A DNA stretch of 64,000 nt from Chloranthus sessilifolius (GCA_021018995.1 CM037598.1:72124671-72188670); one strand, 5' to 3'. Positions 21,845-31,875 are shown, counted from the stretch's first letter. Notes: generated by a model not told the origin, from the sequence alone. Numbers and translations: made by a program.

Positions 21845-21935
21845 ATGACGCTTCCATATGAAGCGTCGACGCTTTTCTGTGATGCATCGACGCTTTTCTG
21901 TGATGCATCGACGCTTTTTTGTGACACGTCGATGC
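21845..21935. repeat. Motif cluster 2: four units at 21-bp spacing in an intron
   Basis: GAAGCGTCGACGCTT at 21860-21874 is followed by ATCGACGCTTTT at 21-bp steps (about 21887 and 21908) and GTCGATGCTTTG. The intervening sequence TCTGTGATGC is shared by the units. Confidence 0.85.
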
Positions 21936-22011
21936 TTTGTATATGAATCTTGAATGCTTCTACAAGTTCACTATTGTTTAAACATAACCTGATATTCTTA
22001 TCATATTCTAG

Positions 22012-22912
22012 GCCCGTAGTGTGTCTAAAAGTCTGTTGTGACCGGCTGGGGATAATCAGACATTTGTCTCCCAACACCATAGGCCTACCTCCTCCCAAAT
22101 CCTAGCCATACCCTAATCCCAACCCCAAGGCAAAGTCCAAGTTCAAGCCGTAGCCCAAGGCCAAACCCCTGCCCCAGCCTTAGCACAAGCTGAAGTCTAA
22201 GCCCCAGCCCAAACCCTAGCGCATGACCCTGCCCAAATCCTAGCCCATAACCTAGCCCAATCCTCAGCACAAGCTAAAGCCGAAGCCGAAGCCCCAACCT
22301 AAGACCCACCCAAAGCCCCACCCCAAGCCTCATCAGAAGCCGAAGCCCTAGCCCAAGACCCACCCATAGCCCTAGCCCTAGACTCAACCCAAGCCCCAGC
22401 TCAAGCCGAAGCCGAAGCCCCAGCCCCAACCACAATCAGACTTCGCGCCCCACCTAAACTCCATACTCCCTCCCAAATCGAACCCCTTACCCAATCGAAA
22501 GTCCTGCCTCTACTACCACTGTGGTCCACCCAACCCCTATAAAGGAGAAACACCAATGACAGCCACCATCTCTGCCTCTACCACCACCACCACCACCACC
22601 GCCTACTCCATCTCATGACGAACAGCCTGAGAAGCCCCTTACGCAACCATGCACTGAGGAGGGGTCTTCTGTGGGAGAAGAAGAAGAAGTGGAGGACCAA
22701 GTCCCATTATCTTTCAGGAGAAGTCAGAGGGTCTGGGCTAAAGGCCTCACGATTCCTCTCTCGTAAACTCACTCTAAAAGAAAGGGAGAACTGGTCTCCC
22801 AAACCCGCAAAAAGAAGGCCAGAATAAAAGCGGTGGCTTTACTACCGATTGCTGATGCACCACCTCAGATCTATATAAATGCTATTTAAGCATTGCCCAA
22901 CAGATGGAACGA
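22012..22912 (+). CDS. Ala/Pro/Gln-rich linker exon
   Basis: Low-complexity repeats of CC(C/T)-AGCC-CAA type encode AQ-PA-AL-AQAE-type peptide for about 180 codons, interrupted by frame changes and stops. More ordinary sequence follows (PTPSHDEQPEKPLTQPCTEE, VPLSFRRSQRVWAKG, then basic RKKKARIKAVALLPIADAPP). The basic RRSQR block resembles the region before Ulp1 domains in related plant proteins. The exon is degenerate. Confidence 0.5.
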
Positions 22913-23260
22913 GTAAGTATATTCCCTCCATACAACATTTAACAAGCCTTTCGAAGCGTCAACGCGTCGTTGTCGAAGCGTTGTCGCCTTTACGTGAGAG
23001 CGTCAGCGCTTTGTAAACTGAGTGCTAACGCACCTACTTCGAAGTGCTAGAGACTGATCCACTTATGTTTTAATTTGAACCTAGGACTCTCATCTCGACC
23101 GTTGGATCCCAATGTATTACCGTCGAGATGATGCGCTACCTGCGATCCAAATAGGAAATAAAAGACTCAGTAAATATTAGTCCCTATTCAACCCTTTCGC
23201 TTCCCTGATTCTATATTGATATTTATACTTTTGTATGCTGATAGTGACCGCATACTTTAG
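22913..23260 (+). other. Intron with motif cluster 3
   Basis: Four units at exact 22-bp steps: GTCAACGC at 22958, GTTGTCGC at 22980, GTCAGCGC at 23002 and GCTAACGC at 23024. The rest has no recognisable coding signal apart from a short open stretch near 23090-23150. Confidence 0.7.
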
Positions 23261-24233
23261 GGTCATGGACAAGCGAAAAGACATTGAGAAGAAGAGGAAG
23301 AGTTTTTGCATGGCCGCCGTTGGACTCACATGCATGAGCATGAATTTTAGAGATTTTGAGAATTATATTAATACGAGTGGTCCACATGTGCCCCCCAACA
23401 TGGCGGGACGGAGCACATACTACGACTATAGTTTTTTCACGCAACAAGGCACGCTGCGTTACTGCCGTTCTTCATAAATAAAAATCGCGCCTTGAATGAG
23501 ATTGAGCGTAAAATTTTTTTTATTCCGATTCACATCCCGAAGCCATCACACAGTGCGCTTGGTATGGCGACCCCCTCAGCTCATAAAATTGATGTCCTTG
23601 ACCCCGTCCTAGGTCGTTCTGCGATAAAGAAATTTATCGAGGCGATAAAGACACTGGTAAGCTACGCTATAATACTCTCAAAAGTAATGCTGGAATCACT
23701 TTATTGCTCTTAGCAGAAGCATTAGCGCGTTTAATATGGGGTGTAATCGCTTTGATAATTGAGCGCCACCGCTTTGATAATGGGGCGTCAACGCTTTTAA
23801 AATAGGGCGTCAGTGCTTCCAAAATGGGTCGTTAGTGCTTTGACATTTTGCTGTCAGCACTTTCACAATGAGGCATCAGCGCTCATTATATGTCAACAAA
23901 TGTGTAACTAATATTTTATTTTATTTTTATTGACAGACACATTACCTCTCAGCCCTATTACATATGTATGGCGCCCCGACTTTCGTTTTTGACAAATGGC
24001 CTTGGGACAGTAAGGTTGTCGACGCGCCGATCCAAAAAAATGATTCTGACTGCGGGGTTTTCGTGATGAAATACGTAGATTATTTGAGTAGAGAACTCCA
24101 GCCAAATTTCAAACAGGAAGACATCGAAACTTTCAGGGCAGAGATTGGGCATGCCATCGGTACCCATAAGAAAGATAATTGGGATGGCAGTGATGATGTC
24201 GATTTTCTTTTACAAATTTTTTGTTTTACATAA
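23261..24233 (+). CDS. Ulp1 (C48) protease exons
   Basis: The first exon (23261-23656) reads MDKRKDIEKKRKSFCMAAVG and, after a frame change, KIFFIPIHIPKPSHSALGMA, with His in the place of the catalytic HW, although the usual Trp is Ser here. KIDVLDPVLGRSAIKKFIEA follows. The second exon (23937-24233) holds WPWDSKVVDAPIQKNDSDCG and VFVMKYVDYLSREL, with the catalytic Gln and Cys (Q-x5-DCGVF). So the triad residues are present although the frame is interrupted. C48 proteases cut SUMO or related modifiers; transposon-borne copies have unknown targets. Confidence 0.82.
23715..23890. repeat. Motif cluster 4: eight units at 22-bp spacing in the last intron
   Basis: Core positions step by 22 bp from 23721: 23743, 23765, 23787, 23809, 23831, 23853 and 23875. 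The consensus here is GGGGCGTCAACGCTTTGATAA. The copies differ from one another by several bases but keep the spacing. Confidence 0.88.
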
Positions 24234-24409
24234 ATATACATTCACATTTGTTGACATACATAACATTGTACTGAAGATTATATGTACATTCATATTTTTT
24301 ATTTTACGTAGAATAGATATACAATGTACACTGACTATAGTACACAAGAATTTTTTAATATACGGGATTTATTTACAGGATATATTATTAATCTCTCAAA
24401 AGTTATGCT

Positions 24410-24505
24410 TCAATTGAGGCGTCAACGCTTTGACAATGGGGCGTTAGCTCTTTGATAATGGGGTGTCAGTGCTCTCACTACTGGGGCATCACAGCCTCTA
24501 TTTTC
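24410..24505. repeat. Motif cluster 5: four units at 22-bp spacing
   Basis: GTCAACGC at 24421, GTTAGCTC at 24443, GTCAGTGC at 24465 and CATCACAGC at 24487, each set in an AATGGGG-type linker as in cluster 4. It lies just past the end of the Ulp1 reading frame. Confidence 0.85.
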
Positions 24506-24584
24506 TAAATGCATTTGTAACTTATATTTTAAATATTTTTTAAAAGACGTGTTATCCTATTAGTGAAATTAAATGAAAGAGTTT

Positions 24585-24725
24585 TAAAACTCAAAGCGTC
24601 ATGGGAAAGGGTTAACGCTTCAATTTAAGAGCATTGACGCTTGTTATAATTAACGTCTTATTCGAGCGCTGACGCTTGTAATAATAAATTTCTTATTCGA
24701 GCGTTGACACTTAAATGCCTTTGGC
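24585..24725. repeat. Motif copies at wider spacing
   Basis: GTTAACGCTTCAA near 24610, GAGCATTGACGCTTG near 24633, GAGCGCTGACGCTTG near 24664 and GAGCGTTGACACTT near 24699. They lie between TTATTCGAG linkers. Confidence 0.75.
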
Positions 24726-25094
24726 GACAGTGCGTGCACCATGATGACTATGACTATCTGTGGTGCTGCTGCTTCTAACAGCTAGCGAAATGATTGAAAA
24801 TACAACACAATCCACAATTACATTTAAGCAATGACGCGTCAACATGAGGCACGCTGAATAATAAGGCCTACATTTTTTATTAGCTTACGTCAAGAAGTGA
24901 CCTCCCCATCAACCGAAGCGCCTATGCTTCAATTAGATAAGGTAACAAATTTCTTTTTGTGTATATTATCCAAAAGATAACTGATTTGTAAATATTAAGG
25001 TCTGCTTTTTAGTAGGATACGAAAATCCACTGCAATGAATAATGTTTCAAATTTTCTGAGAAAAAATACTTTTATATTGTATAAGAGCAATAAT

Positions 25095-25275
25095 TATAAG
25101 CAATGACGCTTCGAATTAGACGTGATGATGCTTCGTATTAGAAGCGATGACGCTTCGAATTTTCAACGATGAGGCGTCGAATTTGCAACGATGAGGTTTA
25201 GACATAAGCGATGACGCTCCACATTAGAGGCGAAGACGCTTCCTATAAGAAGCGATGACGCTTGTTATTAGAGCT
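25095..25275. repeat. Motif cluster 6: eight units, 22-bp phasing
   Basis: TGACGC-type cores at 25104, 25126, 25148, 25170, 25192, 25212, 25234 and 25256, that is, steps of 22, 22, 22, 22, 20, 22 and 22. GAAGCGATGACGCTTC at 25141-25156 matches the consensus exactly. Each unit ends in an AATTAG-type linker. Confidence 0.92.
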
Positions 25276-25439
25276 AGGCTCTTCAACCTAAAGGTATTAT
25301 TATTACCTTCATGATTATTAGGACTACTAGCACATCGGAAAGCACATATTGTATTAATTTAAATGACAAACGTAAAGTTTGTATTAATGTATTCATACAT
25401 TAAAAAAAAAAAGTATAACAAGGAAGAGAATTGGGATGC

Positions 25440-25885
25440 CAGTTACTATATGGATTTCGAAGTGATGTTTCAAACCCTAGCCTTTTTCCCTATAAAGCCA
25501 CTGCTCGTCACAAACCCTTCCCATTCTAAACTCATCGTCTTTCTCCGTCTCCAACCCTAACCCTAACCCCATAGCGGAAGTACCATTCCATGACGAGTTA
25601 AGTAGGAGGCTTGATCAAATCCTTGAAATGCAAAGGGTCGAGCTTCTGGCTGAAATAAAAAATTAGAAAAGTTGAAGCGTAGACAGTCATTCCATACGCT
25701 GGATGGTCTACCGAGACCCCTCGACCCTTCTTTTCAACTTCTCACATTCCCTCACTTTTTCACAATCTCACCATCAAACTCCTTCTTCAGTGCGAGTTCC
25801 TCTATGAAATTCCTTCCTCAGTGCGAGTTCCTCCACGAAGACGGCAGGTTGGAAATTTTTACGCCACCCTTGGCTGTGAATTTAT
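25440..25885 (+). pseudogene. Small repeated ORF unit, copy 1 (promoter plus short coiled-coil reading frame)
   Basis: CCCTATAAAGCCAC near 25488 is followed by CAAACCCTTCC and a degenerate frame related to copies at 27535-27740 and 33484-33820. The stretch at about 25590-25690 corresponds to the L-x-QILEKQRAKLLAAI segment of copy 3 but is interrupted, and FLPQCEFLHEDGRLEIFTPP matches RRCEFFYQDGGLKIYNKREP of copy 3. No family is recognised. Confidence 0.5.
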
Positions 25886-25971
25886 AACCAGTCTCCCAGC
25901 TAGAGGGAGCCATCTCTCTCAATGAAACCATATCCCTTGGCTGTAATCTTTGCTCTGATGGATCCTTGCGA

Positions 25972-25996
25972 TCACCTCATCAATGGTTGAATTAGG
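25972..25996. repeat. CACCTCATCAAnGGTTGAAT module, copy 1 of 5
   Basis: Related copies lie near 28145, 30680, 31258 and 33962. On the minus strand each reads through a conserved D-E-V peptide (for instance STLDEVTASI at the second copy). Whether it is coding or a binding site is unknown. Confidence 0.55.
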
Positions 25997-26599
25997 GATC
26001 CATCTCTATATGAGGAAAGAGTAATTTAGAAGGTTTAGAAGTGAAGATAACCATTCTTTCCAAAATCTTTGCTCTCTGCAGCAAAAACTTCAAAAGCTTG
26101 AGCTTGTCTTCAGAGCCTCCGAAGTCTCGGGGTCTTTACTTTCTTTTGATGGTTTGACGGATTTATCATTAATGTAATCAGTTTATTGGTTAATCTCTGT
26201 AAATATATCTTTCAATATTAATAAAAATTTTCTTTTTCTGTATATTAGTTTCTTTTCTGTATAATTTTCTTATATCCGGTGCACTTGCCACTATGATATT
26301 TATAGGGTATCCCCTTGTTTTATTATTTTTTGAGTATTACAAATGTAGCTCCATACTCAATAAAGTGACAGCGCCCTGAATATTAGGGTCAGATCTTCGA
26401 CCAAGCGGCATGAACGTTAAGGCTAGCTGAGGCGCTGTCCCTTTTAATGATGCGGAAAATAAAAGAAAGGATATGGTTACAAAATTAAACTGACGGAAGG
26501 CTAAAAGGTTATTTCATATTTTATAAGAAGAAAGATATTTTTATTGTGATACGAGCAATAATTAATATTAGATAAGACCGCGCAAAACTACAACACAAT

Positions 26600-26725
26600 C
26601 CGCTTCCAATTAGAAGCGATATCGCTTCGAATTTGTAACGATAGCGGGTCAAATATCAAGTGATGACGCTTCAAATTAGAATCGAAGATGCTTCCTATAT
26701 AAAGCGATAACGCTTGTATTTAGAA
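26600..26725. repeat. Motif cluster 7: five units at 22-bp spacing
   Basis: Cores at 26620, 26642, 26664, 26686 and 26708. The first is a perfect 16-bp palindrome, GAAGCGATATCGCTTC at 26613-26628. Confidence 0.9.
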
Positions 26726-26869
26726 ATAGGGCTTTAACTTAGAGGCATTATTATTTTCAGAATGTTAAAAGGCATTTTCATATTTTCTAAGAAAAAAAAT
26801 ATTTTTATTGTGATATGAGCAATAATTAATATTAGATAAGATCGTGTGAAAATACAACACAATCTGCTT

Positions 26870-27160
26870 CGAAAAAGAAGCGATGACGCGCCGTATTTAC
26901 AACGATGAAACTTCCAACATAAGAGATGATGCTAGAAATGAGAAGCGAAAGGGTATGGTCAAAAGAATAAACTGACGGAATGCTAAAAGGCATTTTCAAA
27001 TTTTCTAAGAAAAAATGCTTTTTTATTGTGATACGAGCAATAATTAATGTTATAAGACGACATGAAAATACAAAATAATCTGCCTCAAATTTAGAAGCAA
27101 TGACGCGTTGAATTTACAACGATGACGCTTCGAACATAAGCGACGACGCTTAGAAAGCAC
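26870..27160. repeat. Diverged motif copies flanking two TTTTTATTG-type boxes
   Basis: AAGCGATGACGCG near 26879, AGCAATGACGCG near 27096, CGATGACGCTTCG near 27119 and AGCGACGACGCTT near 27138 are spread between two copies of the box ATTGTGATACGAGCAATAAT. Confidence 0.7.
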
Positions 27161-27433
27161 AGATTGTATTAAATTAACCACAACAACAAAGTTTGTATTA
27201 ATATATTCATATATTAAAAAAAAATACAACAAAATCTATTGGGATACGAACAATCGCTGGAATAATTAATGTTAGATAAGACTGGGCGAAAATAGAAACC
27301 CATGTCCCATCACAAACCCTATAAAGCCACGTCCTGTCCCGTCCATGGCGGAAGAAGGCAAGAATCGCATTAAAAAATTTCCCCTTGCCAACTACCCAAG
27401 CCTTAATACCTACATCTCGATATTCAATTCGAA

Positions 27434-27742
27434 GTGACGGTTCAGAATCGTTCCCTTCCCTATAAAACCAGACCTTCACCATTCCAAGTACCAATCTCTT
27501 TCATTTTCCTAAGATCCATAACCATAAACCCTATGACGAAAGAGCGTCACCCAAGTGATTTCAGCAAGAGACTTGATAGAATCCTGAAAAAAAATAGAGC
27601 CGAACTCCTAGCTGCAATCTCGAAAGTAGAAGATCTGAAGTGTCAGCGACCTATACCTGATGCTGAATCATCCATCGAAACTAGCCTTCACCCTAAACCT
27701 AACCCAAAACTGAACCATATATCAAGAACTCATCTTCCCTGA
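27434..27742 (+). CDS. Small repeated ORF unit, copy 2
   Basis: TATAAAACC at 27461 precedes an ATG at 27533 giving MTKERHPSDFSKRLDRILKK, then NRAELLAAISKVEDLKCQRP and IPDAESSIETSLHP. The start at 27533 is preferred over upstream ones because it matches the other copies in position. About 70 residues, with a charged amphipathic helix. A second TATAAAGCCACGTCCTGTC lies at 27320, a partial copy of the same promoter. Function unknown. Confidence 0.5.
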   Translation: MTVQNRSLPYKTRPSPFQVPISFIFLRSITINPMTKERHPSDFSKRLDRILKKNRAELLAAISKVEDLKCQRPIPDAESSIETSLHPKPNPKLNHISRTHLP

Positions 27743-27844
27743 CTTCCTAACATATCACCCATCAAAACCTAGCCAGAATGCGACTTCCTATACAGTGAGG
27801 ATGGGTTGTAATTTTCAAGGTCACCCTCCATCCCAAGGGTAGTA

Positions 27845-28170
27845 GTGAGGATGCAAGATAAAGAAGGGCACAGAGGAGTGTTTGACAACTCTTGGAGGAG
27901 TGATCCTTTCTCCTCCCTTTCTCCGAAGATGCTCCTCCCTTCATTCCCTTCTCCTTCTTCCGCCTCGGCCTCAACCTCCTTGCCTCCACTGTCTCGGCCC
28001 ACTTTGGATTTAGATGACAAGTGGTTTATGATACTTTCAAATGTCTACATAGAAAAAGAAGAAGGTAGATGCACTAGTACTAAAGCCTACTTTCAAAAAT
28101 TTCATAGGAAAAGTACTGTCCTTGCTCCTACTGATACTTGCGGTGACCTCATCAAGGGTTGAATCAAGGT
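27845..28170 (+). CDS. Short repeated frame, copy 1 (RPTLDLDDKWFMILSN)
   Basis: An open frame with a Ser/Pro-rich start (MLLPSFPSPSSASASTSLPP) and then RPTLDLDDKWFMILSNVYIE and STKAYFQKFHRKST. The second half recurs at about 31095-31220 with a similar frame (PTLDLNDTWFVVLSNAYMEK), so it is conserved at the protein level between copies 3.1 kb apart. Family not recognised. Confidence 0.45.
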
Positions 28171-28286
28171 TCACTAGATCGTTTAATGTATCAGAATCAT
28201 CATGAATTTCATATGACCAATTTATGATAAATAGAGACATTGTAAAGAAAATGTGTTAAGAAAGATGACGTAAAGAAATAGTTTTG

Positions 28287-28590
28287 AGTTATGAATGAAG
28301 CCTTCGAATGCATGATTTGTACTTTTATTTTTTATTTCATCTTATTTTATTTAGTGATGGTACAAGTAGTCTAACGCAAGCGCTAGCAATATTAATAAGA
28401 AGCGATTGCACCATGAATATTAGGGCTAGTGCTTCGACCTGCGCTTTAGGCCCTTGACGGTTCGACTCAAGAGCGTTAACGCTTCAATTTAGAAGCGTTG
28501 ACGCTTTAATAAATGTCTAATTTGAGCGCTGCCGCTTGTAACTTGATGCACAGTCGCTCTCTGTGGCTGAGTCAGTGCTTCGTAATGAGG
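28287..28590. repeat. GAGTTATGAATGAA block with motif copies, copy 1 of 3
   Basis: Starts GAGTTATGAATGAAGCCTT and contains GCAAGCGCTAGCAATATT and GAATATTAGGGCTAGTGCTTC. Two motif units follow 22 bp apart (GAGCGTTAACGCTTC at 28471 and GAAGCGTTGACGCTTT at 28492). Related blocks start at 29412 and 31397. Confidence 0.8.
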
Positions 28591-29205
28591 TGTAAGTGTC
28601 AACGTTCACTTGTACGTTTATTGGGATACGAACATCCACTAGAATAATTAATGTTGGATAAGTCCGGGCAAAATTTCATCACAATCCTTGATTTAGAAGC
28701 GATTTCGTATTGATAACGCTTCGATTTGGAAGCAATGGCGCATCTTACTTGAGGATTTGTTGCGGTCGACACTAAATCTCCAACAAAAATAAAACCTTGG
28801 AAAAATTCTAACTGTATGATGGTTGGCCCATGATCTCAAGATCCATCATGTGAAAGATTGGGAGGATAAACGATCTCCATCATCTGATTCTACCAAGTCA
28901 ATGTGTTTCATCATGGGTGAGGTCAAAGATTTGGTGAGTGGATTTAAAGGTACTCAAATCTAAAGATAGACATGAAAGGCATTTTTTATTGGGATACGAA
29001 CCGCCGCTTCGCACAGAAAGGTGCTACGTGTCATATCGCACAAAATAGGTACTACGTGTTAATACTTTGATGATGGTAATAAATGACAGGGAGATGACGT
29101 GCCAAAATAAAGCGAGCTGAATATTAAGGCTTGCTTTTTTATTAGCGATATCGCCCGGGATTAGTAATAAATGAAACGTCACTTGCGTCAAGAAGAGCCC
29201 TCGCC
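28591..29205. other. Spacer between repeated blocks
   Basis: Contains two GGGATACGAAC boxes (28623 and 28987) and a diverged motif pair near 28700-28740. A stretch at about 28760-28970 (CTCCAACAAAAATAAAACC to AGATAGACATG) shows no repeat relation that I could find and no coding signal. Confidence 0.5.
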
Positions 29206-29209
29206 ATCA

Positions 29210-29305
29210 ACCGAAGCGCCAACGCTTTAATTAAAAGTGATGACGCTTCCAATTAGAAGCTATGACGCTTCCATTTAGAAAAGATAATGCTTCTAATTAT
29301 TAGGT
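29210..29305. repeat. Motif cluster 8: four units, 21-22-bp spacing
   Basis: Cores at 29220 (CCAACGC), 29241 and 29263 (TGACGC) and 29285 (TAATGC), each with an AATTAG or ATTTAG linker. The preceding CAAGAAGAGnCCTCGCCATCA is also found at the start of cluster 12 (about 34698), so the two clusters are duplicates. Confidence 0.88.
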
Positions 29306-29411
29306 CATTATTATTAGCGGCATGATTATTAGCGAAATGATTATTAGGTGATACGGTTCGAATCGTGAGCATTAACACTTCAATTTAGAGGCATTGACGC
29401 TTTAATAAACG

Positions 29412-29600
29412 ACTTATTTGAGTTATGAATGAAACCTTAGAATGCATGATTTGTAAAGTTTTTTATATTTTATTTTATTTTATTCAGTGAGCACACAAGT
29501 AGTCCAACGGAAGCGCTAGCGCTATTAATAAGAAGCGACTGCGCCCTGAATATTAGGGCTAGCGCTTCGACCTAGCGCCTTGAGGCCCTTGAATATTAGT
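29412..29600. repeat. GAGTTATGAATGAA block, copy 2 of 3
   Basis: Contains GGAAGCGCTAGCGCTATTAA at about 29509 and GGGCTAGCGCTTCGACC near 29560. A near-palindrome of AGCGCTAGCGCT is visible. Closely related to 28287-28450 and 31397-31560. Confidence 0.8.
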
Positions 29601-29754
29601 GGTAGCTAAGGCAGAGATTGTATTGATATGAAAGATAAAATCTGTGTGATGTTCATATAAATTTTTATGGAATTATCCTGAGAAGCAAGAATTATCCCTC
29701 TTCATGAAATTAAATGAAAGTGTTTATTTTTATATAAACTAAGAAAATCGTAAC

Positions 29755-29860
29755 GCCAGTGACGCTTCAGTTTAAAGTGATGACACTTCAATTTAAAAGC
29801 GATGACGCTTTGACTCTGGAGCATTAACGCTTCAATTTAAAAGCGTTGATGCTTTAATAA
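29755..29860. repeat. Motif cluster 9: five units at 21-22-bp spacing
   Basis: Cores at 29760, 29781, 29803, 29825 and 29847. Linkers are CAATTTAA-type. A final GAGAGCTGACGCTAG lies near 29873. Confidence 0.88.
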
Positions 29861-29984
29861 ATGTCTTATTTGAGAGCTGACGCTAGTAACTAGAAGCGCA
29901 ATCGCTCTTTGTGACCGCGTCAATGCTTCGATAGAGTCAGTTTTTATTGGATAGCTGAGACGGAAGTCTAAACGATGCTTTATA

Positions 29985-30355
29985 TTAAAATACGAATAAC
30001 ACAGAGAGATGACGTGTCAAACCGAAGTCCGCGGGAAGAGACAGCACAACACCCCTCAAAAATCGTAACGCCACTGACACGCCACTTAGAAGCGATGACA
30101 CGCCACTTGGAATATGAACAACACAGGAGATGACGTGTCAACCGAAGTCTGCGGGAAAAGATGGCACACCCCTTGAAAATCGTATCGCCACTGACACGCC
30201 GCTTAGAAGCGATGACATGCTACTTGGAATATGAACAACACAGGAGATGACGTGTCGACTGAAGTTCGCAGGAAAAGACAGCACACCCCTTGAAAATCGT
30301 ATCACCACTGACACGTCGCTTAGAAGCGATGACACGCCACTTAGAATACGAATAG
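29985..30355. repeat. Tandem repeat of about 117-121 bp, three copies
   Basis: The string GATGACGTGTC recurs at 30008, 30129 and 30246. Each unit contains CACTGACACGCC, CTTAGAAGCGATGACA and ACTTGGAATATGAACAACAC. A fourth, isolated start of the unit is near 35095-35135. The units carry motif variants, so this is a higher-order expansion of the same sequence. Confidence 0.85.
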
Positions 30356-30479
30356 CTGTATGTAATAAATATGAAGCGGCAGTGCACCACAACAGTCTAT
30401 TTAATGAGATTGCATGAAAAAATTTCTATTGAAAGGATCTCAAAGCGTTCACTCTTTTTCTTCTTATGTATCTCCTTAG

Positions 30480-31100
30480 ATTAGCAGTTCATCTTCTTCA
30501 GCCCAAGGGGAAATGCGGCTCACCCGTTTGCGGATGAGCCACCGTCTTGCGCATCGTCGTTGTATTAGTTCATATGATTTTTCGGTTCTCGACATCCCTG
30601 ATGACAAAGAGCTAGCTGTCGTCCCCAATGATCCTCCACTTCTTCCTCTTCCACCACAGCCACAACCTCTACTTACAATGACCTCATCAAGGGTTAAATC
30701 AGGGTCTGCTAGATCGTCCAATGCATCACCTCCCTTCATTATCTTTCCTTCTTACCCTTGCTCCTCCCTTTCTCTGAGGATGCTCCTCCACCCGATGCTC
30801 CTCCTCCCTTCTTTCTCTTTCCTGCTTACCCTTGCGCAATAGTTGCTCCTTCCCCTCTTTATCTTTCCTGCTTTCCCATCGTTAATTCTTTCACTTCTCC
30901 TTCTTGCCATTTCTCAATTCTTCACTTCTCCTGCTTTACCTTCCTCAATTTTTCACTTCTCCTTCTTGCCCTTTTTTAATTCTTCACTTTTCCTTCTTAC
31001 CATTGCTCCTCCCTTTTCTCTAACGATGCTCCTTCCTTCATTCCCTTTTTCATGCTCCCTTCATTCCCATCTTCATGCTACCTCGGCTCCTCTGTCTTAG
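30480..31100 (+). other. CT-rich low-complexity stretch with short open frames
   Basis: Repeats of TCTCCTTCTTnCC, TTTCCTGCTTACCC and CTCCTCCC give Leu/Pro/Phe-rich frames on the plus strand. None has a recognisable domain. It contains the third CCTCATCAAGGGTT module (30682) and grades into the repeated PTLDLND frame near 31095. Confidence 0.45.
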
Positions 31101-31280
31101 CCCACTCTGGATTTAAATGACACGTGGTTTGTAGTTCTTTCAAATGCCTACATGGAAAAAGAAGGTCGATACACTAGTACTAAAGCCTACTTTCAGAAAT
31201 TTCATAAGAAAAGTACTGAATCTTTGGAAAGACCTTGCTCATATGAATACTTGTGGTGATCTCATCAAGGGCTGAATCAG
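31095..31280 (+). pseudogene. Short repeated frame, copy 2
   Basis: PTLDLNDTWFVVLSNAYMEK and then STKAYFQKFHKKST match copy 1 at about 27995-28110 with several substitutions. The module TCTCATCAAGGGCTGAAT follows at 31258, as in copy 1. The duplication distance is 3.1 kb. Confidence 0.5.
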
Positions 31281-31396
31281 GGCACTAGATCTTCAATGCA
31301 TCAGAACCATTATGAATTTCGTCAGACCCATTTACAATAAATAGAGACAATGTAAAGAAAGATGTGTAAAGAAAGAAGATGTAAAGAAATAGTTTT

Positions 31397-31570
31397 GAGT
31401 TATGAATGAAACCTTCAAATGCATAATTTGTAAATTTTTTATTTTATCTTATTTTATTCAGCGATATCACAAGTAGTCCAGCGGAAGCGTTTGCGCTATT
31501 AATAAGAAGCGACTATGCTATGAATATTAGGGCTAACGCTTCGACCTGTGCCTTGAGGCAGAGATTGTAT
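31397..31570. repeat. GAGTTATGAATGAA block, copy 3 of 3
   Basis: Contains GGAAGCGTTTGCGCTATTAA (31483) and GGGCTAACGCTTCGACC (31527). It lies 3.11 kb from copy 1. Confidence 0.8.
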
Positions 31571-31759
31571 TGATATGAACGGAGCATTTCTTGTATAGTT
31601 TGTTGTTATTTTTTTTAATATATGAATACATTAAAAGAATCTCTGCTTTTGTATTACTAGCGCTTTGCTGATGTCTCTCCTTTCTCTTTCCGAAGTGATG
31701 ATAACTTTAATATATGAATACATTAATAATCATGCCGCTAATAATAATGCCGCTAAGAT

Positions 31760-31875
31760 GGAGCGCTTGTCCTAAATAGAAGCATCATTGCTTTTAAATG
31801 GAAGCATCATCCCTTCTAATTGGAACCGCCATCGCCTCTAAATGGAAGCACCATCGCCTCAAATTTTGTAGAATT
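31760..31875. repeat. Motif cluster 10: four diverged units at exact 22-bp spacing
   Basis: GCATCATTGCTT at 31782, GCATCATCCCTT at 31804, CCGCCATCGCCT at 31826 and GCACCATCGCCT at 31848. The spacing is kept although the palindrome is eroded. Confidence 0.82.

Larger units (their letters stand above)
20300..24233 (+). pseudogene. DUF1985-coiled-coil-Ulp1 cysteine protease gene, six putative exons, decayed
   Basis: Putative exons are about 20300-20880, 20969-21100, 21373-21785, 22012-22912, 23261-23656 and 23937-24233. The limits follow CAG/ATATGG, AAG/GTAAAT, TTAG/CC, AAG/GTATGC, CTAG/GC, A/GTAAGT, TTAG/GG, CTG/GTAAGC and ACAG/AC sites. The product would pair a DUF1985 domain with a coiled coil, an Ala/Pro-rich linker and a C-terminal C48 (Ulp1, SUMO-protease-like) domain. 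I see frame changes inside the first exon (about 20410) and the fifth (about 23470), and an in-frame stop at about 21477, so this copy is unlikely to make the full protein unless the exon limits differ. It lies in the centre of the motif arrays, and each larger intron carries a motif cluster. Confidence 0.72.

Noticed and set aside
21799-22098. Minus-strand frame with repeated QKSVDAS peptide
   Set aside because: It arises only because the 21-bp motif repeat is a multiple of three. It runs antisense to an intron and has no other support.
22085-22270. Minus-strand Gly/Leu-rich frame (GLGLGLRLQL type)
   Set aside because: Antisense of the Ala/Pro/Gln-rich linker exon; low complexity.
30480-31100. 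Leu/Pro/Phe-rich frames as membrane proteins
   Set aside because: The hydrophobic stretches come from CT-rich low-complexity DNA without a consistent frame between copies.
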